A stretch of DNA of 64,000 nt from Fulvia fulva (GCF_020509005.1 NC_063019.1:930001-994000); one strand, 5' to 3'. Positions 44,535-55,386 are shown, numbered from the stretch's first letter. Numbers and translations: made by a program. The notes: generated by a model not told the origin, from the letters alone.

Positions 44535-45706
44535 ATGGCAGCACACTACCCAGCACGAAGCAAGATGGAGACCGACGATGTCTTCGCACCGCAGCCGCCG
44601 CAGCCGCAGGCCGTACTGCAGACCGCACCGCTGATGTTCCCAGCCGGCATGATTGGCTACCCGCCGATGTCTCGCACACCCTGCTACAAGACCTACACCA
44701 CCGACTTCGACTACGACGACGAGATGATGGGACCTCCGCCACCCACCGACGAGGAGTTCGACCTCCTTCACCCACTGCCAGTCAAGAAGATGTACTTCCA
44801 TCCTGGTCTGTTTCCTGCATTCACCAAGCGTGGTCGCGAGGTCGTCTTTCGGGTGCTCAACCTCCCTGAGCTCTTGGAGATGATCCTTGAGAACCTCGAC
44901 ATACAAACTCTCATCTTGTCGCAGCGCGTCAACCGCAGATTCGGAGTCAACATACACTCGAGTCTCAAGCTTCAGAAGTTGCTGCACCAGGCTGTATGGG
45001 ACCCTAAAGCGGAGCGTGAGAAGACGGATCTTGAGCCCTTCTACTTCAACAACCTCCTGACGAACCATTGCACGACTGCTCGCAACCTTGGCTTCATCGT
45101 CACGCGTCACGCTCGTGGTGATAGTGGTCTGTGGGAGTTTCGCGTGTGGATCACCACCTCTCAGCTCCTGAAGCCACCAGTCCGTTCAAGCGTCTACTGG
45201 GTACGTTATCAAAAGCCACCCTCACAAGCTTCTCGAACATGACTAACACCTCTCTGCTTATAGGCGCATTTCTGTACTCCTGGCTACCGCTCCCTCGAGA
45301 TCGGCCCAGAGCTCTGGGAGGAGGATAAGCACGTCATCAAGGTCTACTACAAGGACATGGACCCTGACAAGCCTCTCCTCGTATTGAACACCATGGTATG
45401 AAATCCATCACGGTATACCTTCACAATCATCGCTAACTCTCTTCGCAGCAACCAAGCATGAACCATGTGTACCACTACATGGAGTACTTCCGCCCCCACA
45501 TGGTCACCACCGAGGAGGAGCTTCACGGCGGCATCACCCTGGGCGGCTTCGCGTACGAGCGCTTCATGGATGGCCGTGCATACCAGGCGAAGCTCGTTGC
45601 GGAGGATGTGGTGCGTGCTGAGGCTGTGGTGCAGAACACTCGGATCCATCGCGCTGTGCGTCGTGCTGGTAAGTTGGGAGAAGCCTCTTCTTCATCTTCT
45701 TCTTGA
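44535..45706 (+). CDS. F-box-like protein (351 aa)
   Basis: Three exons, 44,535-45,200, 45,264-45,395 and 45,449-45,706. Both introns are phase 0: GTACGT...CTAAC...TTATAG, 63 bp, and GTATGA...CTAAC...TTCGCAG, 53 bp. A Pro/Tyr/Asp-rich N-terminus is followed by an F-box-like motif at about residues 110-150 (VLNLPELLEMILENLDIQTL, SQRVNRRFGVNI). An uncharacterised domain follows, with RSLEIGPELWEED and HGGITLGGFAYERFM. The protein ends in a short poly-Ser tail. A start at 44,565 (AAGATGGAG) is also possible. The motif LSQRVNxxF is shared with the gene at 41,092, so the two probably come from one ancestral gene. Expected role: substrate recruitment to an SCF ligase (inference). Confidence 0.75.
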
Positions 45707-45742
45707 GCATTGGTAAGGCGGCGGGACAGCTTGAGCAGAGCT

Positions 45743-45796
45743 TGAGCATGAGCATGAGCATGAGCATGAGCATGAGCATGAGCATGAGCATGAGCA
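45743..45796 (+). repeat. hexanucleotide microsatellite (TGAGCA)9
   Basis: Nine uninterrupted copies of TGAGCA lie 37 bp after the stop of the F-box-like gene, probably in its 3' untranslated region. All six frames stay open across it and give false dipeptide-repeat ORFs (ML, CS and AH types on the minus strand). Confidence 0.95.
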
Positions 45797-46473
45797 AACT
45801 TTGGGTGAAAGGATGGTAATGGGATGGAAGATTGAGACTTGAGGCGTTTGGGGGGCGATACTTTTTGCGAGCACTTGCGGGCAAGAAACATGGGAAAGGA
45901 CTCCCGGCTGGGAGACTCTCATTGGCGAACATGAGGTAGGTGAAGATGGCTAAAGCGCGTCATGCATTGGGCTAACTCTGCAGGACATGGTGGCGCGACA
46001 GCAATGTCGCGCCCTTTCGACTTGATGGGCGACTTGCGCGTGGTTGGGTTGTTCGGCGTGGGTGGGATAGCTTCGTTCCTTTACTACATTGTTGTAATAC
46101 AAAAGTTCTTGCTGCGTTGCACGACGCGTCTCTCTCTACAACACTGCTTAGGCCAACGGTGCTCGGAGCCTTTCGCACAGGGTCTGGTACCCATCGCACT
46201 TCATACCACGGCGGCCACCTGGTTTGGCAACAAAGGTACGTATGCTTTGTCCCAACAGACTGACAAAGGCCCTTCGTTGGAGATGGTCTGCTTTGTACTC
46301 TGACATCTTCCATTGGTTACTCCTGCGTTTCGATCTTCACCCATCGATCCCACAGACAGAAGTTCTACTCACAACACTGCTGGACAGTGATTTGACGCTT
46401 GCTGCAGGACAGCTTACGAACCACCTGGCCAACCACCCAAGGAACCATTTGATGGACCAATCACCTACCGAAC
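45797..46473. other. intergenic stretch with a GNRA-loop hairpin
   Basis: No supported coding frame. At 45,992-46,013 there is a perfect 9-bp inverted repeat (GGCGCGACA / TGTCGCGCC) closing a GCAA loop. Part of 46,200-46,473 may be leader of the following gene. Confidence 0.45.
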
Positions 46474-47872
46474 ATGTGCAAAGATTACTGTTGTTCTGCT
46501 TTCCTCCACTTCCAAGATGTTATCGATCCCTCGGTGATCTGCGACCTCGACAACAACATCAATCCAATCTTCCGCCCCAAGAACGTCTCGGACGAAGACT
46601 ATGCGAGAGCAGCACCTGCTTTACGCCTGGCTTCTAGGGCATTGCTCACCGATGCTGCTACCAAGTACTTGCTTACCATGTCGGAAGGGGACATCTTCTT
46701 GGATGGCAAAACTGCGAAGTCCAAGAAGGCATTAGTGAAGGGCCGTCAGGTCTCTTGGTCGGAAGTGGATCAACTTGAAAGGGTATTGAAAAGACACACC
46801 GATGGTAAGTACTACCATGAACTCAAAACTCTCCTCAAGTATCCAAGATCAGATCACCGCGGGAAAGTCACTCATGCGCTCAAGGGCTGGGCGACTCATT
46901 GCTAACATGACCGACATGGTCCAATTCTTCTTCGACGATCCTCTTGCGTGCGGGAGTGGTCAAACCGCAGCGCTTGAGGGTCCTCTACTACCAAATCTTC
47001 ACCAACGCTTCCCTCGAGGTACGCGCTCGCTGATATGTATCAGCCCGGTCTACTTCGAGGAGCTGGAGTCACCTTCCCAGTGGGCGCGGCATCACTTCCG
47101 TCTGGCAGAGGTGCTACTGCACGAACTGGCCCACGCGGTCCACATGGCCGTGAATGGTCACCGCTGCGTTGAGTGCTTTTACAAAAACGCCACCTTTTCT
47201 GAAGCTGGCTACGAATTTACCAGTGAGATCTTTGGGGGGATCCTCTCCAGCGGCATAGCAGCAGCCTTCTCACCTTGTAGCCATTTTCAGGAGGAGTACC
47301 GAAGAAGAGAGCTTATCATCGATGGTAAGCCTGCTGAATGCAACATCAATGGTAAGGATGCTGTGAGAGTACCGATGTTATTATCATGGCCTTGTCCACT
47401 CATGCAAAAGCACTACAATGCCAATGGCTGGGCTTTTGGGGCACGTACTGTGCATCACCCAGGGATCTCCAAGGTGACTCGACTGCCCATGTCATGGGTC
47501 AGATCGATATTTACCTCATCGTTCTGGGAGGAGAACGCCAGTCAGTGGTCAGCCACACGCAATACATCCCGTAAGGTGCCGTGGTGGCTCATGGGTCTTG
47601 AGAACACTTTCTTCGAAGAGACAGGTCAGACCTGGTTGGTTGAGAAGATCGTTTCGTTGAGCGATGTTGGACTGACTGATGATGTCCGAGAACGCATGCA
47701 ATGCGCAGCTGCGTGGCAGGACCCGTCAGTGCGTGATTGTGAGGATATGCTGGACATCTTTGCGGATGGGCTGGACATGTGGCCGCACCAGCAAGAGCCA
47801 CAGCAGTATAAGTCTCGTGAGAAGAAGGTGCCCTTCTATATGGATCTTCTGGGATTGGGCGGATTTGCGTAG
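46474..47872 (+). CDS. putative HExxH zinc metalloprotease-like protein
   Basis: The protein (about 451 aa) holds HELAHAVH, a zincin HExxH motif, at 47,119-47,142. A downstream acidic segment follows (EAGYEFTSEIFGG), the form seen in an uncharacterised group of fungal zincin-like proteins. No signal peptide or membrane segment is evident at the chosen start. Reading of the 5' part: exon 1 from 46,474 (MCKDYCC, later EDYARAAPALRLASRALL) to 46,804, then a short intron at 46,805-46,847 (GTAAGT...CCAAG, 43 bp), then 46,848-47,872. The phase fits but the branch site is weak, so the junction is uncertain; another splice between 46,805 and 46,957 is possible. Substrate and location are unknown. Confidence 0.62.
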
Positions 47873-48049
47873 ATCAGAGGGAGTGGAGCGATAGAGTGAC
47901 CTTGCAAGAGGCTTGGGAGGTGAGTTAGATCAAAGTATGATCACGTTGTCCGTCCGCACAAGCCGATGAATACATCGAGCTGCTGGATTTCCAGGTTTTG
48001 CATGACATGTAAGTTTCACTTACAGAAGACGATCAGCATTGCCCAACGA

Positions 48050-48511
48050 CTAGACCTTCTGACGGTCCCAGTCATAGCCACCAACAGTCTTCGTGAACAC
48101 GAGGTATGGCTCCTTGCCCATCACACCCTCCTTTTCACACTCTGACATTAGCGTCTTGAAGTTCTCAGTTTTGGTGTGCTTGTCTGCGCCGTCGCGGGAT
48201 GGTGTATCTGTGGTACTGTCAACGTCGATCACCATGGTGCTAAGGGAAAGGAAGGCGATACGTCTCAAACATGTGCAGCGCTGGCTCCTTTGTATCAAGC
48301 TGCTCGGTCATTAGATAACGCGGTGTATAGTCCTCATTCTTGTGGGTCGCGTTGATGTGGTCGACCCTCAATTCCTTCAGCTATCATGGTCGTTAGCTTG
48401 GCATCTCGATATGGTGATGCAGTAGATCCTCACCCTGTCAAGCTTGCCAGAAGCTGGATACAAAATTGCAACGATGTGCGGTTTTTCAAGGTCCTTGAGA
48501 ACTGAAGACAT
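48050..48511 (-). CDS. ABM-fold (dimeric alpha/beta barrel) monooxygenase-like protein
   Basis: Three minus-strand exons, 48,434-48,511, 48,262-48,380 and 48,050-48,215 (introns of 53 and 46 bp, phases 0 and 2), give 120 aa. The layout is that of small antibiotic-biosynthesis-monooxygenase-like (ABM) proteins: strand HIVAILYPASGKLDRL, then NEDYTPRYLMTEQ, HMFET, HTKTENFKTLM and a final LVFTKTVGGYDWDR. ABM proteins oxidise aromatic or polyketide substrates without cofactor, or detoxify quinones; which applies here cannot be told. It stands alone, next to no biosynthetic cluster. Confidence 0.75.
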
Positions 48512-49159
48512 GATGCTGCTGTTGTTTGTCTAGCGGTGTTGTTGAAAGCTCCACTGTGATTGCTCTGCTGTCAAAATTGTGTGGTGCTCAAGTGTGGTGT
48601 ATATATGTGGCTTCCTTCCCGATTCGGAGAGAAGGAACCATATTCCTTTTGCCGTGGAGGGGAAGGTACGTGACTGACATCACGGCTATGAAGCCCAATG
48701 AAGCAAGTGGGAACGAGAGAGAATGTGAGCTGTACAGCAGCTGCTACTGCTCTGCGAAGTAGAAGACATGTCCATGTGCTGCTCATGATCCAGATGTGCA
48801 CATTCTCTCATCATGCACATTCTGACGGGACGACTTGTGAAAGGTGTTGTGCCTGCGCTGGCGTTTATGTCTCACTGGCATCTTGCTCGATGCTCACTGT
48901 GTTGTTATCTTAGGAGCCACAGCATGGTGGACATGGCTAGTCGTCTACTTATGATGCAGTGAAGTCTACGACGCAAGGGTACTGGCGTGCCAAGAATATC
49001 GCTTGTGTATTCGGCAGCATGGCTGCGGCTACTCCTGCACGAGATGCTAAGAAAAGATCAGTATCCACCTCGCATAATGACCCATGCTCGTAGTGTTCAA
49101 CCTCATCCCATCTCCTTGACGAACACGATACAGCCGAGAGCGTGCCCAGAAACGTCACC
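48512..49159. other. intergenic stretch, no supported gene
   Basis: This 650-bp region lies between the divergent ABM-like and O-methyltransferase genes and presumably carries both promoters. No coding frame is supported. Confidence 0.45.
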
Positions 49160-50365
49160 ATGGAAGCTCGAAAGAAGGAACTGCACGCACTGCTCACAAT
49201 AGCCGCTCAACTGGCCGAAGAGCTCCACGATGAACTTGCAATCGATGCAACATATCGAGCGAATCTGGTGGGGAAATCGAAGATTCTCACGCGCACGTTG
49301 CAAACACCAGTGGACCAGGTCGCAGATCTCGACTTCACCACCTTTCATCTTCCGGCAACAGTTACTGCGATCCGGGCGGGCTGGCTGAGAGCCTTACATG
49401 ATGCAGGTACAGCTGGTGCTCATGTGAACCAGGTAGCTTCGAAGTGTGGAGCAGACGCATCGCTCGTAAGACGTGTTCTCCGCTTCCTAGCATCGATTGG
49501 AGTCGTGAAAGAGACTGGACAGGACACTTTCACTTCGAATGCTCTGTGTAGCCTCATCTGCCAGAGTGCTGGACTTTCGGGATGTTTGACGTACTCCTAC
49601 GACGTCTACGCACTCACAAGCGCAAGGATGGCGGATTACTTCGCAGGCAATGGGTATCGCGAGCCTGACAATGAGGAGGCAGGGCTGTGTGCTTATGCGC
49701 TTGGCGTTCCGTTCTGGCAGTTCTTGAACAAACGTCCCGACACCGCTAAGACCTTCAATGTGTTCATGGAAACCGCCAGATTCGCTAAAAAGTCCTGGCT
49801 GGAGGTGTACCCGGTCCACGAGCTGAGCCAACCGGATGACCAGAGTATCATGCTCATTGATGTTGGTGGCGGCAGAGGGCATGACTTGGTCGAGCTTGCG
49901 ATGCGGCAGCAACAAATTGGTCTTAAAGGTCGATTGGTCCTGCAAGAACGTCCAGAAGTCATCGTACAGGTCCCCGCTGAATGGGAGAATGATTTTGAAG
50001 CACACGAGCACGACTTCTTCCAAGCACAGCCAGAACAGTTCCATCGCGCTGCAGCGTACTACATGCGATACGTCCTGCACGACTGGCCGGACCAGCAATG
50101 CATCATAATTCTGGCACACCTGCGCGATGCAATGGAGGTTGGACGTTGCCGTTTATTGATCAATGAGTTTGTTTTGCCAGATGTCGGGTGTGCCAATCAT
50201 GCGGCTTCTTTCGATATGGTAATGCTGCACGGCTTCTCCGGCAAGGAACGGACGAGGTCGGAATGGCACGAGTTTGTGGAAGTTGTCCCGGGACTCAAGA
50301 TCGAACGCATCTTCCAGTTGGAGCAAAGTGGAGAAAGCTTGATCGAGGTGCGCCGGATACGCTGA
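49160..50365 (+). CDS. class II O-methyltransferase (COMT/sterigmatocystin-type)
   Basis: An intronless SAM-dependent O-methyltransferase of 401 aa. An N-terminal winged-helix dimerisation region (~60-125, with LRFLASIGVVKE) precedes the Rossmann domain. The SAM loop DVGGGRGHDLVEL is at 234-246. The catalytic His lies in YVLHDWPDQQ (H307-D308), the standard HDW of plant and fungal small-molecule methyltransferases. The first ATG in this frame is 49,160 (GTCACCATGG, good context). No polyketide synthase, P450 or transporter is nearby, so it is a solo gene rather than part of a visible cluster. Substrate unknown, probably a phenolic hydroxyl. Confidence 0.9.
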   Translation: MEARKKELHALLTIAAQLAEELHDELAIDATYRANLVGKSKILTRTLQTPVDQVADLDFTTFHLPATVTAIRAGWLRALHDAGTAGAHVNQVASKCGADASLVRRVLRFLASIGVVKETGQDTFTSNALCSLICQSAGLSGCLTYSYDVYALTSARMADYFAGNGYREPDNEEAGLCAYALGVPFWQFLNKRPDTAKTFNVFMETARFAKKSWLEVYPVHELSQPDDQSIMLIDVGGGRGHDLVELAMRQQQIGLKGRLVLQERPEVIVQVPAEWENDFEAHEHDFFQAQPEQFHRAAAYYMRYVLHDWPDQQCIIILAHLRDAMEVGRCRLLINEFVLPDVGCANHAASFDMVMLHGFSGKERTRSEWHEFVEVVPGLKIERIFQLEQSGESLIEVRRIR

Positions 50366-50476
50366 AGCTGTCTGATGTGCGAAGGTAGCCAGCATCTATC
50401 TCGTGTAAGAGTAGCATTCCGCAAAGTCGACGCGCTACTAGGCCCTCCGCCTGCTTACTGTGTGTTTACTCGGTGA

Positions 50477-52057
50477 TCACCTCCCGTTGAAGCGAGACGC
50501 GCCGACGCGCGCCTCACTGTCCGACATGCTCCTACTTCTCGAGCGTGTTCCCTGCTCATACATGGCGTTGATTTCCGCCGTCCTACGCTTCCGCGGGTTG
50601 TAGAGCGGAGACGACGAAGCTGTCCTGGCGCGAGCTGGCTGGCGTTCATATGGGTCGTTGCGAGCGGGTGGGTCGAGAGCCGTTGCCCCGGCTGTTGGGA
50701 CTGTGTCGGGAGGATCGTGGGCAGGAGCCCGAGAGGCGGCAGTCTTGCGAGGAGCAGGCTTCTTCTGAACGAGGATGTGCTTGACTGTGGATATGTGAGC
50801 TTATCGGATGTCAATGGATACACGAACCGGTGTTGAGTAAACGGTTCGTGGGCTGAACAATTTGCAGAGCAACATGCAGCTTTCGCGTGGGTGACTAACC
50901 TTGGGGTATATCGGGGTCACCAGCCTTCAGTCCAGCAGGTCTTGCACCGATGATTGGCGGACGGAACAGCGGAGAAGCACTTCTAATGGTGTCTCGGGAA
51001 TGGCGACTGCAGGATGGCCCCGCTGAAGGTGGTCGTATAGGCCTTTTACGCCTTTTACGAACGTCTTGTTCTTCTTGCGATCATTCTTAGTATTACCCTA
51101 TTGCGCGTCAGTAAGCGTGCTTCGAAGATCGACCCGGGATCCATACGTTGCACTCGAAGCATGCTAGCTCGTGGTAGAACCCGTCGGGATGTTTGACGAT
51201 GCATTCGTAGCCATCTTCGTAAGTGGGGCGCTTTTTCTCCGCCTCCCAGCTAGACGGGACAGTCTCAGGAGTGCCGGCAACGGAATTCTGAGGCTCACTA
51301 GTAGCCGCTTGAGCCTGGGACTTCCGCACAGCGACAACCTCAACGGGGTAAATGCCCGTGTATCCCTTGTCAATGATTGCCTGAACTTCCTCGACTGGCA
51401 CAGTTCGGTACTTGAAAGTCTTGAAAAGCTCCCTGCGTGACCTTTTGTGGGAGTGCGCTCGATCAGCATGGATCTGGAATGCCCTTATGCCACGCAGAAG
51501 CTGGCGAGTCATATCATTGGCATTTATGCCACAGAAACTGCATCGAAGCTCGATCCATTCTTCGTCGGGAGACTTGACGAAAGTCGGGCAGAGTGTGAGG
51601 TAGCTTTGCTGCGTAGCGTGGTCGATCGAAACAACAGCGCTCTTCGGGAGGTTGTCGGGAAGCGGCACAGGCGCAAGCTCTGGTGGTGTTGGTGCGGTCG
51701 TAGTGGTGGGAGCATCCCGCTCATCGGGGATGTCTTGGCTCTCTTTGAGCGCGGGTAATCTGCGCAGGACTATGACAGGTTAGGAAGTGCATGTGATACA
51801 TGTGATAGCGAGAGAGTGAGGCAGGAAGAGGGCGCAAGTAAATTACCATATGGCCTTGTGAGCTTGTACAGCGCGTCGTCACTGATCGCCTCGTCGGCCA
51901 ACGCGAGACCAATCTGCCTGGTTCGCTCTTTGATGGCATCGAGATCCGCGCTGCGCGCGAGATTGACTGCAGCCAGTTCCTCTTCAGCGGCGCGCTCAAC
52001 ACGCTGGAGCTGATTCAGTGCTTCCACAAGGCGGCCCGTTGCATTTTTCGATGCCAT
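50477..52057 (-). CDS. protein with two C2H2-type zinc fingers (possible frame break)
   Basis: Minus-strand exons are 51,847-52,057, 51,147-51,769, 50,900-51,097 and 50,477-50,784. A coiled-coil-like N-terminus (RLVEALNQLQRVERAAEEEL) precedes finger 1, LRCSFCG...IHADRAH (C-x2-C, H-x4-H). Finger 2 is LACFECN, interrupted by intron 2, and then VKGLYDHLQRGH. The tail is basic and Ser/Arg-rich (NPRKRRTAEI, RSRSRSMSDS). Exon 3 enters in one frame (GNTKNDRKKNKTFVKG) but must leave in another (RSASPLFRPPIIGARPAGLK), so one base is lost or gained around 50,960-51,020, where there is a GGGG run. Without repair it ends near 50,921. Probably nuclear or nucleic-acid binding; the family is not one I can name. 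Confidence 0.6.
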
Positions 52058-53674
52058 GATCGAGAAGGGCGGACGCGCGACTCGATCTTGTGAGGTGTGG
52101 GCAATATCATCTTGAGAGGATCCTGAGCAGGAGGTTTTCCCCGTCCCTCCAAAGTAGAAGTCCGGCGAAGGACTGTTCTCTCGGCATTGATGCTTGGCAT
52201 GTCCTCCCACTTTGATCCCGTATATACCAACGGAGTACTTCTTGTCCAGACTTCGCCTATCGAGAACGGGCATCGTGAGCTTTGGTAGCACTTGCTACAT
52301 GAATGTCACTGTCCAGGCTTTCTCTACAACCGAAGGCACAGAAACTCCAGTGGACATTCTTCGCACCAAGTCCCGAAAGTGCGTTACCCAACCGTTCGAA
52401 TCATCTCGTATACTGCCTGAGAGTCAAGAAGCGCTCGGCCTTGGTCTCGAGAAAACGTCTGAAAGTGTGCCAGCCTGCATGCCCTTCAATTCTTTCTCCT
52501 AACGGCATGTTTTGCGGATTGCATGACTTCCAGGTCGGTGGGCTCGAGTACCACGCATGATTCGCGCCATAATTTCAATGGCGATGATTTAGACATGAAA
52601 CTAGATCTGAAAGATGACCACCAATCATGGTCATGTGGCTAAGGTAGGTGGTCTGGCAAAGAAGAACAAGCAGAGCAGCAGATGAAGTGAAAGTTGTTGC
52701 GGAGCGTGGCGAACTTTCCCCTCGGCAACAGCCGCCCATCGAACCTCAACTCGAGTACCGCTCTTTGTGCAAAACATCCATATCTGCCATCTGTGCCGCA
52801 AACCTCAAGCGCCACTCTACGATGCGAGGACTCTCGCCTGCTTTTGCCTTGCCTGTCGAAATGGCTGCATCGCCCTCCGGGCCGACATGCGTGAAGTCTA
52901 CACCGCGGCGAAAGTTCTACAAGAGTGGTTGAGTCTCTGCTGACAATCAAGCTTGCGCAAAGGGTGAGTTCCAGGTCGTTGAAGAATCCAGATATCTCTG
53001 TGTAGACTAGAATCATCTGAAGCCATCCCATGGCGATGGATGCTCGTGACTAGTGTTGCAATGTATCTTATGGAGTCTCGGTTCATGGTATGGTGGACGG
53101 TCCACTCTGCTGAGGGATAAAGGGAATTGGTGATATGGACTGTCGCAGTCCACATCGTGAGCTCAGCTTCCTGCACGTGTTGTTTGTGTAGTCCCGTCAG
53201 ATCTGGCATGCGACCCTTTGGTCGTAGGCCCGATGCAGATGGCAATCGTGCAGCGTGTCCCTACGGCGCTCGGCATACTGAGGAGCACTCGGGACTCGAT
53301 CTGTGCGGAGTCAGCGACGAGAGTCCAGAAGAATACTGCACGATGTCGCCAGGTTATAGTGCAGCAAAAGTGAAAGGAAGCTGGCGGTCGTCAAGCGCGG
53401 TTCATCGAGCAGACGTCCGCTGTCTAAGGTGAAGTGTGAGCTGGTGATATCAATTCGGCAGTCGCACCATTGGGAGACTCAAGGCCTTGTCACAACGGCT
53501 GAGCAAAAAGAGTTGACAAGTACGCGAAACGTGCAAAAAGAAACTCTGCGGGACGCGGAGGAAGAAAGAGAGTCTGAAGTTTCAATCGTTCATGAAGATT
53601 CCTTAATAGGAGGTCAGGCGGATTGAGGGAGGTCAGAAGGTCTTTTTGCTTTGTTACTGCTTTGCAATCTACAA
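52058..53674. other. intergenic stretch, no supported gene
   Basis: There is no recognisable coding sequence in 1.6 kb. Short frames are present on both strands but none has a domain or credible start. Confidence 0.45.
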
Positions 53675-53766
53675 TGGTCGCATATCCGGGTCGAACTCGG
53701 AGGTCAGTGGTGTGCACTGAAGATTCCGACTCGAAGGACGGACGCCTAACCATTGGGCCATCGCTG
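53675..53766 (-). ncRNA. tRNA-like sequence, probably a tRNA pseudogene or SINE head
   Basis: On the minus strand there is an A-box-like TGGCCCAATGGTTAGGCG and a B-box-like GAGTTCGACCC. Between them lie a CTTCGAG loop where an anticodon (TCG) would sit and a 6-bp hairpin TCAGTG / CACTGA like the long variable arm of class II tRNAs. The acceptor stem does not pair and the T-stem is only four pairs. I read it as a decayed tRNA or a tRNA-derived element, not a working tRNA. Confidence 0.4.
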
Positions 53767-54034
53767 TTAGGTGCTGAGGGGTAGAATTTAAATCAATGTA
53801 TACACTCAAACGGGATCTGCCGAGATCTCTCCCGCGGCGATCGAAGGGAGAATGCAACTCCTTCCGAGGGGGAGAGTCCTGGCGGCCTGGGAGTCGCGCG
53901 TCGCCCACGATTCAGAGTCCCCATGTCGTTCGTTCGCAGCTCTTGCTCAGTGTCTCGTTGTGCGGTCTTGTTCATAACGGACTTGGCCATGATCAGTCTA
54001 CTCACACCATCTGATAATATGACACCCGGCATCT
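53767..54034. other. short spacer, no supported gene
   Basis: A 268-bp spacer between the tRNA-like sequence and the 3' end of the UCH gene. I see nothing to assign. Confidence 0.4.
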
Positions 54035-54781
54035 TCAATCCAACGCCTCAGCCAGCACGATCAGACTGAACCTCAACTCTCCACCTCCAGCCTCCTCCTC
54101 CCGCTTCAAGAAAGCCCTCACACCCTTCTCCAGCGCCGTAGGTCCCAGTACATCCTCATCGGCCGGCATCTCGCCTCGATCCAGCGGTCCCTTCCGCCTG
54201 CCATCCATCTCCCACAAATGTCCATTCCCACCCTTCACAAAACAAACGTAGTGCAAATCAATGCTGTCCTCTGCCTGTGGTGGTGCCGTGTCCCCTGTCG
54301 CAGCAGCAGCCTGGTGTGCCTTCTCCAACTCCTCCGTCTCCTCCAACAGCTCCGCCCTCTCGACCGGCTTCAGTGGCACTGCCGACTTGATCAGTTTGTC
54401 CAGGTCCGTTCCCTCTTGTACGTAAGGTCGTGCCGTGCCGTTGCTGACGCCGTGGAGAAGACCGATGAGACCGCAGGCGTTGCCGATGGTTTGCTTGTAC
54501 CAGATCACGTCTTCGGCCGGGCCGTGTCCTTCGTACTCTTGCTTGTTGAGGTCTTCACTGCGGCGGAACTTCTCGTACGTGTCTGAGACGGGGAAGACCA
54601 GCAGAAGGGCATGCGCTGGACGTGGTACGAAGGCGAGAAGGTCGGGGTCATCGATGGAGAAGACATCGTGGAAGGCGAGGTTGAGCGAGAGACCGAGCTT
54701 GTGGAGGAGGGATGTCATGACTTCTGGGTTGTTTTCGAGCGGGATGAAGCGCTTGTTGCGCTTGCTGGTTTCGACGGACAT
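54035..54781 (-). CDS. ubiquitin carboxyl-terminal hydrolase, UCH-L3/Yuh1 family
   Basis: An intronless 248-aa cysteine peptidase that removes small adducts from ubiquitin C-termini. The full catalytic set is visible: oxyanion Q97 and nucleophile C103 in WYKQTIGNACGLIGLLH, H177 in DLHYVCFVK, and D193 in HLWEMDGRRKGP. The crossover loop region (~145-172) is Glu/Ala-rich (LEETEELEKA). The N-terminal RFIPLENNPEVMTSLLHKLG is typical. Length matches UCH-L3 (230 aa) with a slightly longer loop. Cytosolic. The frame is intact. Confidence 0.93.
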   Translation of the reverse strand: MSVETSKRNKRFIPLENNPEVMTSLLHKLGLSLNLAFHDVFSIDDPDLLAFVPRPAHALLLVFPVSDTYEKFRRSEDLNKQEYEGHGPAEDVIWYKQTIGNACGLIGLLHGVSNGTARPYVQEGTDLDKLIKSAVPLKPVERAELLEETEELEKAHQAAAATGDTAPPQAEDSIDLHYVCFVKGGNGHLWEMDGRRKGPLDRGEMPADEDVLGPTALEKGVRAFLKREEEAGGGELRFSLIVLAEALD

Positions 54782-55386
54782 CGCGGTGGTAGTGTCGTCG
54801 TTGAAAGTATGACTCGGTATGTGTAGTCTGTTGTGATGAGTTCTGGTAGTCCGTCTGTGTTGTCACTGATCTTGTGCGTGGTTGAAGTGAGGTGTAAGAG
54901 GAGAGAAGTGGATACAAACACTGACTTCTGGAGAGCTTCAAGGCAGCTCCAGGACGATGCAAGCAGGCACCGACGCTGCTTTCTCAGGAAGTGCTGCCCA
55001 GTCACAGGCCGCTTCTGAACATTCACTTGACTTCAAGTTCGTGATAGGACTACTTCGCAGACGGATGGTGTAGTCAGGTTGGCTGTTGTCGATCGTATCA
55101 CGAAGATGTCTGAGGTGAGGTCGTCCTCACTCCTCGGGCAAACGCACGGTCCCCCGCCACTTTCACCTCGGGGGTGACATCTTGCCCAACTCATATCACA
55201 GTAACAACATCCAGTCGATCCTGCGAATCACGTGGACTGAACTCATGATCTGTCTAGGACCCGATATGTGCCGTATACAGCACATCCCCCCGGCAGGGCT
55301 GCTGATGTTCTGCATACCAACATCTCGCCTCATCTGCGTTGATCAGCACCGCGTCGTTTGACGTACACACATCACTCGGCAGCGAC
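54782..55386. other. intergenic stretch, no supported gene
   Basis: About 600 bp carrying the presumed promoter of the UCH gene. No frame is supported. Confidence 0.4.

Noticed and set aside
45523..45932. Minus-strand frames with ML, CS or AH dipeptide runs
   Set aside because: They are created by the TGAGCA microsatellite and the antisense of the F-box-like gene.
45972..46313. Frames of 113 codons on both strands
   Set aside because: They mirror each other over the same bases and neither shows any homology I can recognise.
48050..48298. Single-exon 82-codon minus-strand gene
   Set aside because: It is only the last exon of the three-exon ABM-like gene plus intron sequence in frame.
49160..50365. 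A secondary-metabolite gene cluster around the O-methyltransferase
   Set aside because: No polyketide synthase, peptide synthetase, terpene synthase, P450 or pathway regulator is nearby.
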